Counted from the first letter of the stretch, positions 53,150 to 61,623 are shown. The stretch: DNA of 64,000 nucleotides from Bordetella petrii (GCF_000067205.1 NC_010170.1:4588001-4652000), one strand, 5' to 3'. Made by a program: numbers and translations. The notes: a model not told the origin generated them from the letters alone.

Positions 53150-53873
53150 ACCCTGCGCGCTGATTCCGGTCTACAACCACGGCGCCACCATTGGCGCCGT
53201 GGTGCAAGCGCTGCGCGCGCTAAATCTGCCCTGCATACTCGTCGACGACGGTTCGCATGCCGATTGCGCCGCCGTGCTCGACACGCTGGCCGGACCAGGA
53301 GTCACCCTTTTGCGGCGCAACGTCAACGGCGGCAAAGGCGCCGCCATGCACGACGGCCTGCGCGCAGCCGCCGCCGCGGGCTATACCCACGCCCTGCAAA
53401 TCGACGCCGACGGTCAGCACGACCTGGATGCGGTGCGGCATCTGGTCGACCGGGCCCGCGCCGAACCGCGCGCGCTGGTAGGCGGGCAGCCCATCTACGG
53501 CGACGACGCCCCGCGCGCGCGGCTTTATGGCCGCTGGCTCACCCGCATCTGGGTCTGGATAAACACCCTGTCACGCGACATTCCCGATGCCATGTGCGGC
53601 TTGCGCGTCTACCCGCTCGCCCCCGTGCTGCCCTTGCTGGACGGCACCGGGTATCACATGGAATTCGACATCGCGGTGCTGGTGCGGCTGCATTGGGCCA
53701 ACGTGCCAATGCACTGGATTCCCACCCGCATAAGGTACCCGCAAGACGGTATTTCCCATTTCCGCGGGTTGGCCGATAACGTGCTGATCAGTCGTATGCA
53801 CGCACGGCTGTTCTTCGGCATGCTGCTGCGCGCGCCCCGCTTGCTGCGGCGTCGTTTCAGGGCCACGGCATGA
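53130..53873 (+). CDS. Family 2 glycosyltransferase
   Basis: A 247-residue GT-A enzyme. The start ALIPVYNHGATIGAVVQALR, the DDGS nucleotide motif (ILVDDGSHADC) and the DxD-type ALQIDADGQHD are all present; MCGLRVYP lies in the acceptor region. One terminal hydrophobic stretch may contact the membrane. It overlaps the ligase gene by 20 bases and probably adds a sugar to the polyene's anchor or head group. Confidence 0.87.
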   Translation: MSLNPFEPCALIPVYNHGATIGAVVQALRALNLPCILVDDGSHADCAAVLDTLAGPGVTLLRRNVNGGKGAAMHDGLRAAAAAGYTHALQIDADGQHDLDAVRHLVDRARAEPRALVGGQPIYGDDAPRARLYGRWLTRIWVWINTLSRDIPDAMCGLRVYPLAPVLPLLDGTGYHMEFDIAVLVRLHWANVPMHWIPTRIRYPQDGISHFRGLADNVLISRMHARLFFGMLLRAPRLLRRRFRATA

Positions 53874-54820
53874 AGCCCGCCACCGCTTCCCGTTCCTCGC
53901 ACTGGGCAGATCAGCCCGAGCGTGGCAGCCCGCTGCTGATGCGCCTGACGGCAGCCATTGCGCGCCGGCTGGGGCGCCGCGCGATGGCGCCGCTGGTATG
54001 GCTGGTAGTGCTGTACTTCTACCTGACCGGCTCGCACGCTCGCCGCAGCATCGCGCTGTACCAGCGGCGGCTAGCCGCCGCTTCTCCCGGCACGGAACTG
54101 CCGCGCCATGCGCCGGTGTATCGCCAGTACCTGGCATTTGCCACCGCGCTGCTCGACAAGCTGGATGTATGGCAGGACAAAATCCGCATGTCGGACGTCG
54201 ATCTGATCGACCCGGACGGGCTCCACGAGCAGATGCGCGGCGGCAGCGGCCAGCTACTGGTGGGCGCGCACCTGGGCAATATTGAACTCTGCCGCGCCCT
54301 GGCCGAACGCGAACAGAAACTCAAGCTTAATGTGCTGGTGCACAACAAGCACGCGCAGGCATTCAACCGATTGCTCGGCGATGCCGGTTCCACGCATCTA
54401 CGCCTTATTCAAGTCAGCGAACTGGATGCGGGACGAATGATGGAACTGGCGCAGGCGCTGGAGCGCGGCGAATGGATCGCCATTGCGGGCGACCGCGTGC
54501 CGTTGTCTGGCGAACGCACCGTGGAGGTGGATTTTCTCGGCGCTCGCGCACCGTTTCCGCAAGGGCCTTGGTTGCTGGCCGGCCTGCTGGGCTGCCCCGT
54601 GAACATTCTGGACTGCACCCGCCACCAGGGCCGCCACCGCATCAACATCACCCGGCTGACCGAACGAGTCCGCTGGACTCGCGCCACTCGGGCGCAGGAA
54701 GTCGCGCGCTGGGCACAGGCCTACGCCGAACATCTGGCTGCCAGCTGTGCCCGCGCGCCGCTGCAGTGGTTCAACTTCTACCCTTTCTGGAGCGATGATG
54801 CGCGGCCGCGGCGTTCATAG
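53870..54820 (+). CDS. LpxL/HtrB-type acyltransferase
   Basis: A 316-residue membrane acyltransferase of the lipid-A late acylation fold. A membrane helix is near 40-60, and the active motif HLGNIELCRAL (HX4E) is near residue 137, followed by GDRVPLSGERTVEVDFLGARAPFPQGPWLLA. It likely acylates the glycolipid anchor. It starts in the glycosyltransferase stop (ATGA) and its end overlaps the thioesterase start. Confidence 0.87.
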   Translation: MKPATASRSSHWADQPERGSPLLMRLTAAIARRLGRRAMAPLVWLVVLYFYLTGSHARRSIALYQRRLAAASPGTELPRHAPVYRQYLAFATALLDKLDVWQDKIRMSDVDLIDPDGLHEQMRGGSGQLLVGAHLGNIELCRALAEREQKLKLNVLVHNKHAQAFNRLLGDAGSTHLRLIQVSELDAGRMMELAQALERGEWIAIAGDRVPLSGERTVEVDFLGARAPFPQGPWLLAGLLGCPVNILDCTRHQGRHRINITRLTERVRWTRATRAQEVARWAQAYAEHLAASCARAPLQWFNFYPFWSDDARPRRS

Positions 54821-55241
54821 TGTGCAAGTTGAAGTCGTAGTGCCGTTCTTCGACGTCGACATGATGCAGGTCGTATGGCACGGCCACTACGTAAAGTACC
54901 TGGAACAGGCCCGCTGCGCACTGTTGGCCGAGCTGGGCTATGACTACCCCGCCATGCTGGACTCGGGCTACGCTTGGCCCGTGGTCGACCTGCAGCTGCG
55001 CTATGTGCAGCCCGCCGTTTTTGGCCAGCGGCTTTACGTGCGCGCCGATCTGGTCGAATGGGAAAACCGCCTGAAAATTCATTACCTCATCACCGATGCC
55101 GACACTGGCCAGCGCGTCACCCGCGCCAGCTCGGTGCAGGTGGCGGTGAAAATCGCCACGCGCGAAATGCAGCTGAACTCGCCCGAGGCGATGCGCGCTA
55201 TCATCGCCGCCCGCCTGGCCCAACTGAGGGCGCGCACATGA
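54798..55241 (+). CDS. Hotdog acyl-CoA/ACP thioesterase (YbgC-like)
   Basis: A 147-residue single hotdog thioesterase. The active-site helix reads FFDVDMMQVVWHGHYVKYLEQAR, with Asp as the catalytic residue and the HGHY motif of the 4HBT class. It would release or proofread chains on carrier proteins. ATG 54798 is favoured over ATG 54795 by the spacing from GGAG. Both overlap the acyltransferase end. Confidence 0.88.
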   Translation: MRGRGVHSVQVEVVVPFFDVDMMQVVWHGHYVKYLEQARCALLAELGYDYPAMLDSGYAWPVVDLQLRYVQPAVFGQRLYVRADLVEWENRLKIHYLITDADTGQRVTRASSVQVAVKIATREMQLNSPEAMRAIIAARLAQLRART

Positions 55242-55858
55242 CTACAACGCGCCACTTTCTTCACCATCTACTGCGCTTGGTCGCGCTGGCGTTGTGCATG
55301 CAGCTTCCCGCGACCGGCCTGGCTTTCGAGCTCGACCAACTGCGGTCAACCTTGACCGCGGCCCCGGTGGTGCGCGGCACTTTCGTTCAGGAAAAGCACC
55401 TGCGTGCGCTGCCTCAACCCCTGGTATCGCGCGGGACGTTCGTGTTGGCCGCGGGCTACGGCGTGCTGTGGCAACTGCGTAGTCCGCTACAGCAAACGCT
55501 GCGCATCACCACGCAGGGCATCGCCCGCGAACAGGCCGATGGAACCTGGCTGAACTCCCCCCAGGGGAACAGCCGAGAAAGCCATATGTTTCTTGCCTTG
55601 CTGAGCGGAGACACGGTCGGCCTGGCCGAGAATTTCGATCTGCGCCTGGAAGGCAACGCGGACGATTGGCGCTTGCACATGGCGCCCAACTCGGCCATCG
55701 TTCGCCAGATCTTCACTGAAATCGAGATTCGTGGCGGCGCGCTGGTGCGCAGGATCGAACTGCGCGAAACCCAAGGCGACAGCACCGTGCTGCGCATGGA
55801 TGACGTCCAGGCGTTTTCTACCCTGAACAGCGATGAACTGCGCGCCTTCGCCAACTGA
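55238..55858 (+). CDS. LolA-like periplasmic lipid carrier
   Basis: A 206-residue protein with a signal peptide ending about GLA-FEL. The mature part has the LolA pattern LRSTLTAAPVVRGTFVQEKHLRALPQPLVSRGTFVLAAGYGVLWQLRSPLQQ, here beta-strands of the half-barrel that holds hydrophobic chains. It would ferry the polyene lipid to the outer membrane together with the exporter downstream. It overlaps the thioesterase by ATGA and the exporter fragment by 26 bases. Confidence 0.85.
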   Translation: MTTTRHFLHHLLRLVALALCMQLPATGLAFELDQLRSTLTAAPVVRGTFVQEKHLRALPQPLVSRGTFVLAAGYGVLWQLRSPLQQTLRITTQGIAREQADGTWLNSPQGNSRESHMFLALLSGDTVGLAENFDLRLEGNADDWRLHMAPNSAIVRQIFTEIEIRGGALVRRIELRETQGDSTVLRMDDVQAFSTLNSDELRAFAN

Positions 55859-56296
55859 AAAGCACCTGCGCCGCGCGGCCTGGCTGGCAATCGCGCTGCT
55901 GGTGGCACTGCTGGGCTGGCAGTGTCGGCACGGCTTGCCGGTCACTTCCGACCTGATGGCGCTGGCGCCGCGCACTACGTCCGATCCGCTGCGCACCTTG
56001 GCACAGAAGCGCGTCGACTTGCCGCTGTCGCGACAAGTGGTGGTGCTGGTCGGCCACTCGGACCGCAAACAAGCCGTGGCGTTGGCTGAATCGGTGACGA
56101 ACCGGCTAAGCGGCAGCAGACGTTTCGATGACGTGCGCCTGCGAGTTCATGTAGATCTGTCCGCAGTACGCCAATCTTTGCTTGCCGCGCGCCTGGCGAT
56201 GCTGCCGGCGGCCGACCGCCGCCAACTCGCCAACGACCCGGCGGCCTACGCCGCCCGCCGCGCTGCCGAAATGGCGAACCCTTTCGGCAGCGCCGG
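55833..56296 (+). pseudogene. MMPL-family exporter, 5' part, cut by prophage
   Basis: The first 154 codons of an RND/MMPL-type exporter: one N-terminal membrane helix (LRRAAWLAIALLVALLGWQC) and the start of the first periplasmic domain, ending AAEMANPFGSAG. Family members have about 750-800 residues with 12 helices. The reading frame then enters prophage sequence and stops after VGGQKE at 56318. The protein is therefore truncated and cannot export. The rest of the gene and the remaining synthase genes should lie beyond the prophage right end. Confidence 0.85.
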
Positions 56297-56551
56297 TGTG
56301 GGGGGACAGAAGGAATGAGACAGGCGGGTCTATATGGGTTGGGGTGGGCTGAAGCGGGTTAAGCCCCCGAGAAACAAAGCAACTTGCTAGGTGCCAGGAG
56401 CGCATGGCATGCGGTGATGGTTTGCGACCTGGCCGCGCCATACGGCTGTACAAGCCAGATGATATGCGACATGCAGCCAGCGAGAACGCCGGCGTTTATT
56501 GAGGCCGGCGCTCAATGGCCCAGAAACCTACATTAAGGCGCGTTTAGGCCC
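56297..56551. other. Prophage left end, no gene seen
   Basis: About 255 bases from the element end to the first phage gene. G-rich patches (GGGTTGGGGTGGGC near 56337-56350) may hold transposase-binding sites, but I could not define a repeated MuA-type motif by eye. Nothing coding is supported. Confidence 0.5.
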
Positions 56552-56755
56552 CTACCCGGACGCGTGGCACTTCGTGGCCGCGTCATCCCGCTGATCCAGT
56601 GAGGGCGCCTGCTGGACGCTGCCGTCGCCGCCGATGATCACCACCCCGCGATTGCCAATGATGATGTTGCTCTGAACGAGGCGCCCACCGGCTCGATATT
56701 GCCCCCTATCCAAGATTTGCCGGATTTCCTCGTCCAGCTGGCTATCCTCGCTCAT
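56552..56755 (-). CDS. Small phage protein of unknown function
   Basis: A 67-residue acidic protein: a helical N-terminus DEEIRQILDRGQYR followed by a beta-like QSNIIIGNRGVVIIGGDGSV. No family is recognised. It lies 21 bases downstream of the repressor on the same strand and is probably made from the repressor transcript in lysogens, so an immunity or exclusion role is possible. Confidence 0.6.
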   Translation of the reverse strand: MSEDSQLDEEIRQILDRGQYRAGGRLVQSNIIIGNRGVVIIGGDGSVQQAPSLDQRDDAATKCHASG

Positions 56756-56776
56756 ATGTCTCCCGGCCTAAGCACG

Positions 56777-57250
56777 CTACCTGTAAGCAGCTAAATCGAT
56801 AATATTGCTTACTGTAACGTGATCTGGCTGCTCATGTCGGCTGGAAAAGTGGCGATAAAGCACACGAATTAGCCGAGCTTGGCCAGCGGGATCTAAGCCG
56901 ATTCCCCGTCGCTGTAGTTCCTCGAAAGTGGTGCGCGCCACGCGTTCCAGCAGGTCCAAATCGATCCCGCCGTCGGTGTTGGGCGTCGATTCGCCAGGTT
57001 CTCCGGAGCCCGTGGCCAGCCAAATAAGGCTTACTTCGGCTGCCGACGCAATGGCCACCAGATGCGGCCTGGTCGGCTCCCCTCCAGCAAAGTACCTCCT
57101 GATGCCGCTCTGCGAAATGCCCGCCTTGCGGGCTAGCGCAGAAACGCTTCCCGCCCTGGCTGCGCATGTGTTCATCCGCCCTATAAAGCTATTTTCAGGT
57201 TCAGAGGAAGAACCTGAAAGGACGGATTCATCTATTCTTGCGGCTTTCAT
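56777..57250 (-). CDS. Phage repressor with helix-turn-helix domain
   Basis: A 157-residue regulator, or 132 residues if it starts at ATG 57175. The HTH is GSVSALARKAGISQSGIRRYFAGGEPTRPHLVAIASAAEVS, followed by IWLATGSGE, the usual repressor layout. The C-terminal part is helical (LERVARTTFEELQRRG). It faces away from the lytic genes and so is the likely lysogeny repressor. The inverted repeat at 57193-57219 lies inside the longer frame and directly upstream of the shorter start. Confidence 0.78.
   Translation of the reverse strand: MKAARIDESVLSGSSSEPENSFIGRMNTCAARAGSVSALARKAGISQSGIRRYFAGGEPTRPHLVAIASAAEVSLIWLATGSGEPGESTPNTDGGIDLDLLERVARTTFEELQRRGIGLDPAGQARLIRVLYRHFSSRHEQPDHVTVSNIIDLAAYR
57193..57219. 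promoter_or_regulatory. Inverted repeat near the repressor start
   Basis: TTTCAGGTTC-N7-GAACCTGAAA, perfect 10-bp arms. It could be an autoregulatory operator if translation starts at 57175, or merely coding sequence if it starts at 57250. Confidence 0.45.
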
Positions 57251-57323
57251 CTTTCACCTAACTACCTGATATTTAAAAAGTTTTACTGCATCCGCCGCGC
57301 TTAAGCGGGCGCATGAAACTTGA

Positions 57324-57363
57324 AAGCTCTAAAGAGCTTGTTCATCTAGCTCAATCGAGCTAG
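57324..57363. promoter_or_regulatory. Pair of AGCTC-N4-GAGCT palindromes before the lytic operon
   Basis: AAGCTC-TAAA-GAGCTT (57324-57339) and CTAGCTC-AATC-GAGCTAG (57346-57363) share the core AGCTC-N4-GAGCT. Their centres are 23 bases apart, about two helical turns. They lie just before the Nlp/Ner gene at 57373, in the repressor-lytic switch region, and are likely operators. Confidence 0.6.
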
Positions 57364-57372
57364 AATGCCGTC

Positions 57373-57675
57373 ATGACTAAACAACGCACGGCAAAAAAAA
57401 CGGCCCTAAAGGACTGGCATCGCGCCGACATTAAGGCCGCGCTGGAAAAGGCCGGGTGGTCGCTACGCCGACTGGCGAAGCACCACGGCTATTCATCTCC
57501 GACGACCTTAACCATTCCCCTTATGCGCCCTTGGCCCAAGGGAGAGCGAATCATTGCCAGTGCCATAGGCCGAAGCCCGGCCGAAATCTGGCCGAGCCGC
57601 TACATCGAAAAGTATAGCGATCCCATCCGAATTGCCAGTGAAAAGGCGTTAGAGCAGGAGGCCGTATGTGCATGA
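57373..57675 (+). CDS. Nlp/Ner-type phage regulator
   Basis: A 100-residue DNA-binding protein matching the Ner/Nlp (SfsB) family: DWHRADIKAALEKAGWSLRRLAKHHGYSSPTTL and the conserved ending PWPKGERIIASAIGRSPAEIWPSRY. In Mu, Ner is the first lytic gene and turns down early and repressor transcription. Position and orientation agree. Its stop overlaps the next ATG. Confidence 0.88.
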   Translation: MTKQRTAKKTALKDWHRADIKAALEKAGWSLRRLAKHHGYSSPTTLTIPLMRPWPKGERIIASAIGRSPAEIWPSRYIEKYSDPIRIASEKALEQEAVCA

Positions 57676-57785
57676 ACAGGCTCCGGTGGCGGAAAAGCGG
57701 ACAGATTAAAGCGCTCACAGGGATCGCACTAGATGCAAAGGCTCGTGGCGTTTGGAATATGCACGGCACAAGGGGGTGCAGATGA
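57672..57785 (+). CDS. 37-residue phage protein, coupled on both sides
   Basis: MNRLRWRKSGQIKA... to GCR, 37 residues, basic, no recognised motif. It is supported by two ATGA overlaps: its ATG lies in the stop of the Nlp/Ner gene and its TGA lies in the start of the next gene. Such double coupling is unlikely by chance. Confidence 0.55.
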   Translation: MNRLRWRKSGQIKALTGIALDAKARGVWNMHGTRGCR

Positions 57786-58267
57786 GCCGCCGCCGCTGGA
57801 AGCCGCGCCAAGCATCGACGATGCAGGAGGCTATCCGCCTCTGCCTTGACTACGCCTTGCACAAGCACAATCGATCAGTGGCCCGCGTAGCCGAGCTTAA
57901 CGGTGTATCTGAATGGGTCATCTACAAATGGATGAGCGAGGGGTCCATTCCCAGCAAGCGCATCCGCCCCTTCGAGTTCGCCTGCGACTCCACATTTGTT
58001 ACGCAGTACATCGCGGTTAGCGCCCAAAAACTGGTGATTGACATTCCGGCCGGCCGGGCCGCTGGCGAAAGCGACCTGCTCGATCTGCAGAATGCCCTCA
58101 ACACTGCCGTATCCCTGCTGACGCGATTCTATCGAGACGACGCCAAGCCCGAGGATGTCCTGCAGGGCGTGACGCTGGCCATGGCGCAATTGGCTGGCCA
58201 CCGCGAGAATGTCCGCAAGCATGCCGCCCCCGAACTGGATCTGTTCAGCGGGGAGGATGAGGCATGA
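57782..58267 (+). CDS. Phage early protein with helix-turn-helix segment
   Basis: A 161-residue protein. The N-terminal half has an HTH-like stretch SVARVAELNGVSEWVIYKWMSEGSIPSKRIRPFE. The C-terminal half is helical and ends ELDLFSGEDEA. Proteins of this sort precede the transposase in many Mu-like phages; the function is not known, possibly regulatory. It overlaps the transposase gene by ATGA. Confidence 0.7.
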   Translation: MSRRRWKPRQASTMQEAIRLCLDYALHKHNRSVARVAELNGVSEWVIYKWMSEGSIPSKRIRPFEFACDSTFVTQYIAVSAQKLVIDIPAGRAAGESDLLDLQNALNTAVSLLTRFYRDDAKPEDVLQGVTLAMAQLAGHRENVRKHAAPELDLFSGEDEA

Positions 58268-60225
58268 CACAGGACTGGTTTGCTGCGCAAGAGCTTGCCG
58301 GCCTCCCTGCGATGCCCGCGACCGTACAAGGGATCAACCACCGGGCCAAGACGAGTGCCTGGCAGAGCCGCCCGCGTGCAGGCCGAGGCGGTGGCCGCGA
58401 ATATGCGTTCGCTTCTTTGCCCGTTGAGACTCAGGCAGCGCTGCTCAAGCGGACAACTCCTGCAGCCCCTGCACGCCCAGCGCCCGCCGCGCCCGACCGC
58501 GCCGGCCTGTGGGAGGCCTACGAACGTCGGCCGCAAACTTTGAAAGATGAAGCTGCTCGCCGTCTGTCGGCGTTGCAGGCTGTCGAGCACCTGGTGACTG
58601 CCGGCACTGGCCGGTCGCGGGCTCTAGAGGAAACGGCAAAGGCATTCGGGGAATCGCGCGCCACGCTCTATCGGTGGGCCAAGTTGGTGTCAGGCCTGAA
58701 TGCGGCCGACTGGCTGGCCGCGCTGGTACCGGCCTATACCGGCCGCACCGTGAAGGCGGAGTGCGACGAGCGAGCGTGGGACTTCTTCAAAGCCGAATGG
58801 CTGCGCCCCGAGGCGCCGTCCATTGCTACCGCCTATGACCGCATGGTGCGCGCCGCGCGTGAGCATGGCTGGGTGGTGCCCAGCCAGCGCACCGTCACGC
58901 GCTGGGCGAACGAGATACCCCGCACGCTGCGCGTCCTGCAGCGCGAGGGCGAACACGCCATGATGCGCCTGTATCCGTCGCAGCAGCGCACTGTGCGCGA
59001 CCTGTACGCGATGGCCTGGATCAATGGCGACGGGTACCAGCACAACGTATTCGTCCAATTCCCGGACGGCAGCATCGGACGCCCCAAGACCTGGTTCTGG
59101 CAGGACGTTTACAGCCGCCGCATCGTGGGCTACCGCACCGACCGAACCGAGCATAGCGACATGATCCGCCTGGCCCTGGGCGACGTGATCGAACGCTACG
59201 GCATACCCGAACACGCCACTATCGACAACACCCGCGCGGCGGCCAACAAGTGGTTGACCGCTGGTGTCCAGACGCGCTACCGCTTCAAGGTCAAGGAAGA
59301 GGACCCCGTGGGCTTGATGCCGCAGCTGGGCATCAAGCTGCACTGGACCAGCGTACATAACGGTAAAGGCCATGGCCAGGCCAAGCCAGTCGAGCGCGCC
59401 TTCGGCGTGGGCGGCCTGGGGGAGTACGTGGACAAGCATCCCAAGTTTTCCGGTGCCTACACCGGCCCCAACGTCATGGCCAAGCCCGAGAACTACCAGT
59501 CGACGGCGGTTGAGTGGGACGTGTTCGTGCACGTGCTGCGCAGCGAGATCGAAGCCTGGAACGCCCGCACCGGCCGGCGTACCGAGGTATGCGCCGGCGA
59601 GTTGTCCTATGAGCAAGCATTCCGCGTCAGCTACGAGCGCAGCGCGCACCTGATCCGCCGTGCGACTGATGCACAGCGCCGCATGTGGATGCTGTCGGCC
59701 GAAGCGGTGACGGTGCAGCGCGATGCCAGCGTGGCGCTGGCCATCGGCAAGGGACCGAGCGGCCGCAACCGCTACACCTGCGACGCGCTGATCGAGCACG
59801 TCGGCCGCAAGGTGGTGGTGCGCTTCGACCCGGACAGCTTGCACGAATGCGTACACCTGTACCAGCTGGATGGCCGTTACATCGGCCAGGCCGATTGCAT
59901 GATCGCTGCCGGCTTTGGTGACACCAGCGCGGGCCGCGAATGGAGGCGCCAGCACAAGCAGCGCCTGAAGGCGGCCAAGCAGATGGCGGACGCCGAGATC
60001 CGCATGTCGGCCATTGAGGCGGCCGACTACATGCCCGATCCCCAACCGGACCCCGCGACGCCAATGCAGACCAATGTGGTGCGCGGCGCCTGGAAGGCGC
60101 CGGCCAAGAAGGTGGCCAACAGCGATGTGGTGCCAGAGGCCGACGGCGAGATGCCGGCCGAACGGCACCGCTTCGACGATTTCATCCTTGGTCAGATGGA
60201 GAAATGGAAACAGGGCCAGGTATGA
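58264..60225 (+). CDS. MuA-type transposase
   Basis: A 653-residue DDE transposase. Residues 1-70 are a Mu-type winged DNA-binding domain (DWFAAQELAGLPAMPATVQGINHRAKTSAW). The core has Asp in WINGDGYQHNVFVQFPDG, Asp in HATIDNTRAAANKW and Glu in QAKPVERAFG, followed by a C-terminal Mu-transpos_C beta-barrel and a tail of about 90 residues that would contact the MuB ATPase. It cuts and joins the phage ends in replicative transposition. It starts in the preceding stop (ATGA). Length is near that of MuA (663). Confidence 0.93.
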   Translation: MTQDWFAAQELAGLPAMPATVQGINHRAKTSAWQSRPRAGRGGGREYAFASLPVETQAALLKRTTPAAPARPAPAAPDRAGLWEAYERRPQTLKDEAARRLSALQAVEHLVTAGTGRSRALEETAKAFGESRATLYRWAKLVSGLNAADWLAALVPAYTGRTVKAECDERAWDFFKAEWLRPEAPSIATAYDRMVRAAREHGWVVPSQRTVTRWANEIPRTLRVLQREGEHAMMRLYPSQQRTVRDLYAMAWINGDGYQHNVFVQFPDGSIGRPKTWFWQDVYSRRIVGYRTDRTEHSDMIRLALGDVIERYGIPEHATIDNTRAAANKWLTAGVQTRYRFKVKEEDPVGLMPQLGIKLHWTSVHNGKGHGQAKPVERAFGVGGLGEYVDKHPKFSGAYTGPNVMAKPENYQSTAVEWDVFVHVLRSEIEAWNARTGRRTEVCAGELSYEQAFRVSYERSAHLIRRATDAQRRMWMLSAEAVTVQRDASVALAIGKGPSGRNRYTCDALIEHVGRKVVVRFDPDSLHECVHLYQLDGRYIGQADCMIAAGFGDTSAGREWRRQHKQRLKAAKQMADAEIRMSAIEAADYMPDPQPDPATPMQTNVVRGAWKAPAKKVANSDVVPEADGEMPAERHRFDDFILGQMEKWKQGQV

Positions 60226-60230
60226 AAAAA

Positions 60231-60256
60231 CCCCGCGAAGTAGGCGCTTCGCGGGG
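60231..60256 (-). terminator. Hairpin terminator facing the transposase gene
   Basis: CCCCGCGAAG-TAGGCG-CTTCGCGGGG, a perfect 10-bp stem. Six A precede it on the plus strand, so on the minus strand it is followed by six T. It is thus a Rho-independent terminator for leftward, antisense transcription, not for the transposase mRNA. Confidence 0.7.
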
Positions 60257-60308
60257 CGTGTAGCAACGGGCCATACGGCCCATCAACCAGCAAACAGGAG
60301 CATAGCAG

Positions 60309-61277
60309 ATGGACGATAAAGTGACGCAACTGGAATCCGCCCGACGCGCTGCGCATGACGCGGTGCTGATCGGCGAGGTCAAGGCAATCATGGACGCCGA
60401 GGGCCTGACCCAGGCTCAGGTGAGCGGACTGACGGGCATCGGGAAGGCACGCCTTAGCCAATGGCTGAACAGTGTCTACACCGGCAACGTGGGCGCCATC
60501 GAGGCGGACATCCGCCGCTGGCTGGAAAGCCGCCAGGCTGCTGCGGCCGTAGCGGCAACGCTGCCGGCCGCACCCGGTTGGGTCGAAACACCGACGGCGC
60601 GCGCCGTGCTGTCGGCTCTGTCGTTTTCGCAAATGGCGGAGGCCGTATCGGTGATCTACGGCGGGGCGGGCGTTGGCAAATCCAGCACGCTGGCGCAGTA
60701 CCAGCGCCGTGCGCCGAATGTGTGGATCGTGACAGCCTCTCCGGCCGTGTCCGCACCTGGACCGATCCTGACGCGCATCGCCCAGACCCTTGGCATCCGC
60801 ACCACCGGCGCGGTGCATGTGATCGAGGCCAACATCATCGAGCGCGTGCGCGAGACGCGCGGCCTGCTGATCATCGACGAAGCGCAGCACCTGACGCACC
60901 GCGCGCTGGATGCAGTGCGGTCCATCCACGACGCGGCCGGCATCGGCTTGGCGTTGGTCGGCAACGAGATCGTGTACAGCCAACTGACCGGTGGCCAGCG
61001 CTCGGTGGGCTTTGCGCAGCTGTTCAGCCGCGTAGCCAAGCGCGTGCGTCTGTCGCGCGCCAAAGATGCCGACGTGTTGACCCTGCTGGACGCTTGGCGC
61101 ATCGAGGACGCGGAAGCGCGCCAACTGTGCCTTGGCATAGGCCGGCGCCCCGGCGCGCTGCGCGGCCTGTCGCAGACGCTGCGCCTGGCCAGCATGTTCG
61201 CCGCCACGTCCGGCGCAGCCCGGCCGACCGCCGAGCATGTGCGCGATGCCTGGCAAGACTTGGGCGGTGAGTCGTGA
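60309..61277 (+). CDS. MuB-type target-selecting ATPase
   Basis: A 322-residue AAA+ ATPase. An N-terminal HTH is present (LTQAQVSGLTGIGKARLSQWLNS, about 33-55) as in MuB. Walker A is GGAGVGKSS (118-126), Walker B is LLIIDEAQHL, and sensor 1 is near ALVGNEIVYS. It binds target DNA, chooses the insertion site and activates the transposase. A good GGAG lies before ATG 60309. It overlaps the next gene by ATGA-like coupling (61274). Confidence 0.92.
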   Translation: MDDKVTQLESARRAAHDAVLIGEVKAIMDAEGLTQAQVSGLTGIGKARLSQWLNSVYTGNVGAIEADIRRWLESRQAAAAVAATLPAAPGWVETPTARAVLSALSFSQMAEAVSVIYGGAGVGKSSTLAQYQRRAPNVWIVTASPAVSAPGPILTRIAQTLGIRTTGAVHVIEANIIERVRETRGLLIIDEAQHLTHRALDAVRSIHDAAGIGLALVGNEIVYSQLTGGQRSVGFAQLFSRVAKRVRLSRAKDADVLTLLDAWRIEDAEARQLCLGIGRRPGALRGLSQTLRLASMFAATSGAARPTAEHVRDAWQDLGGES

Positions 61278-61462
61278 GCCGGGTCACCGATCAACCTGAG
61301 CGGGTCGAGCATGGCCCGCTGCACCCCGATCTGTTCGACGGTCAAACGCCCATCGTGTGGGTGGCCGGAGCGGTCCATCGACCTGCCGGCGATTCCCACA
61401 CGCAGCGGGAAACCGGCAAGAAAGCACGCAAGCGCGCCCAGCGCGAGGAGGTCCCGAAATGA
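61274..61462 (+). CDS. Small phage protein, unknown
   Basis: A 62-residue basic protein, C-terminus KKARKRAQREEVPK. No domain is recognised. It starts 4 bases before the end of the ATPase gene (GTGA overlap) and its stop overlaps the next start. Confidence 0.6.
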   Translation: MSRVTDQPERVEHGPLHPDLFDGQTPIVWVAGAVHRPAGDSHTQRETGKKARKRAQREEVPK

Positions 61463-61623
61463 GGCTACAGCAACAGGATCGGCGAGATATGGACATGGCG
61501 TTTCTCGTCGAAATGAAAGAACGGCTCGCCCGAGCGCGGGCAGGCGACTGGACCGAGGCCGACATGATCGAAAAGATGATCAACGACTGGATCGACGAGT
61601 TGGCACAGGGGGAGCGTTCATGA
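61459..61623 (+). CDS. Small helical phage protein, unknown
   Basis: A 54-residue helical, charged protein (MAFLVEMKERLARARAGDW.. MIEKMINDWIDEL). It is coupled to both neighbours by ATGA overlaps. Function unknown. Confidence 0.6.
   Translation: MRLQQQDRRDMDMAFLVEMKERLARARAGDWTEADMIEKMINDWIDELAQGERS

Noticed and set aside
56297..56551. MuA binding-site array at the prophage left end.
   Set aside because: G-rich patches are present, but no repeated motif with consistent spacing could be defined by eye.
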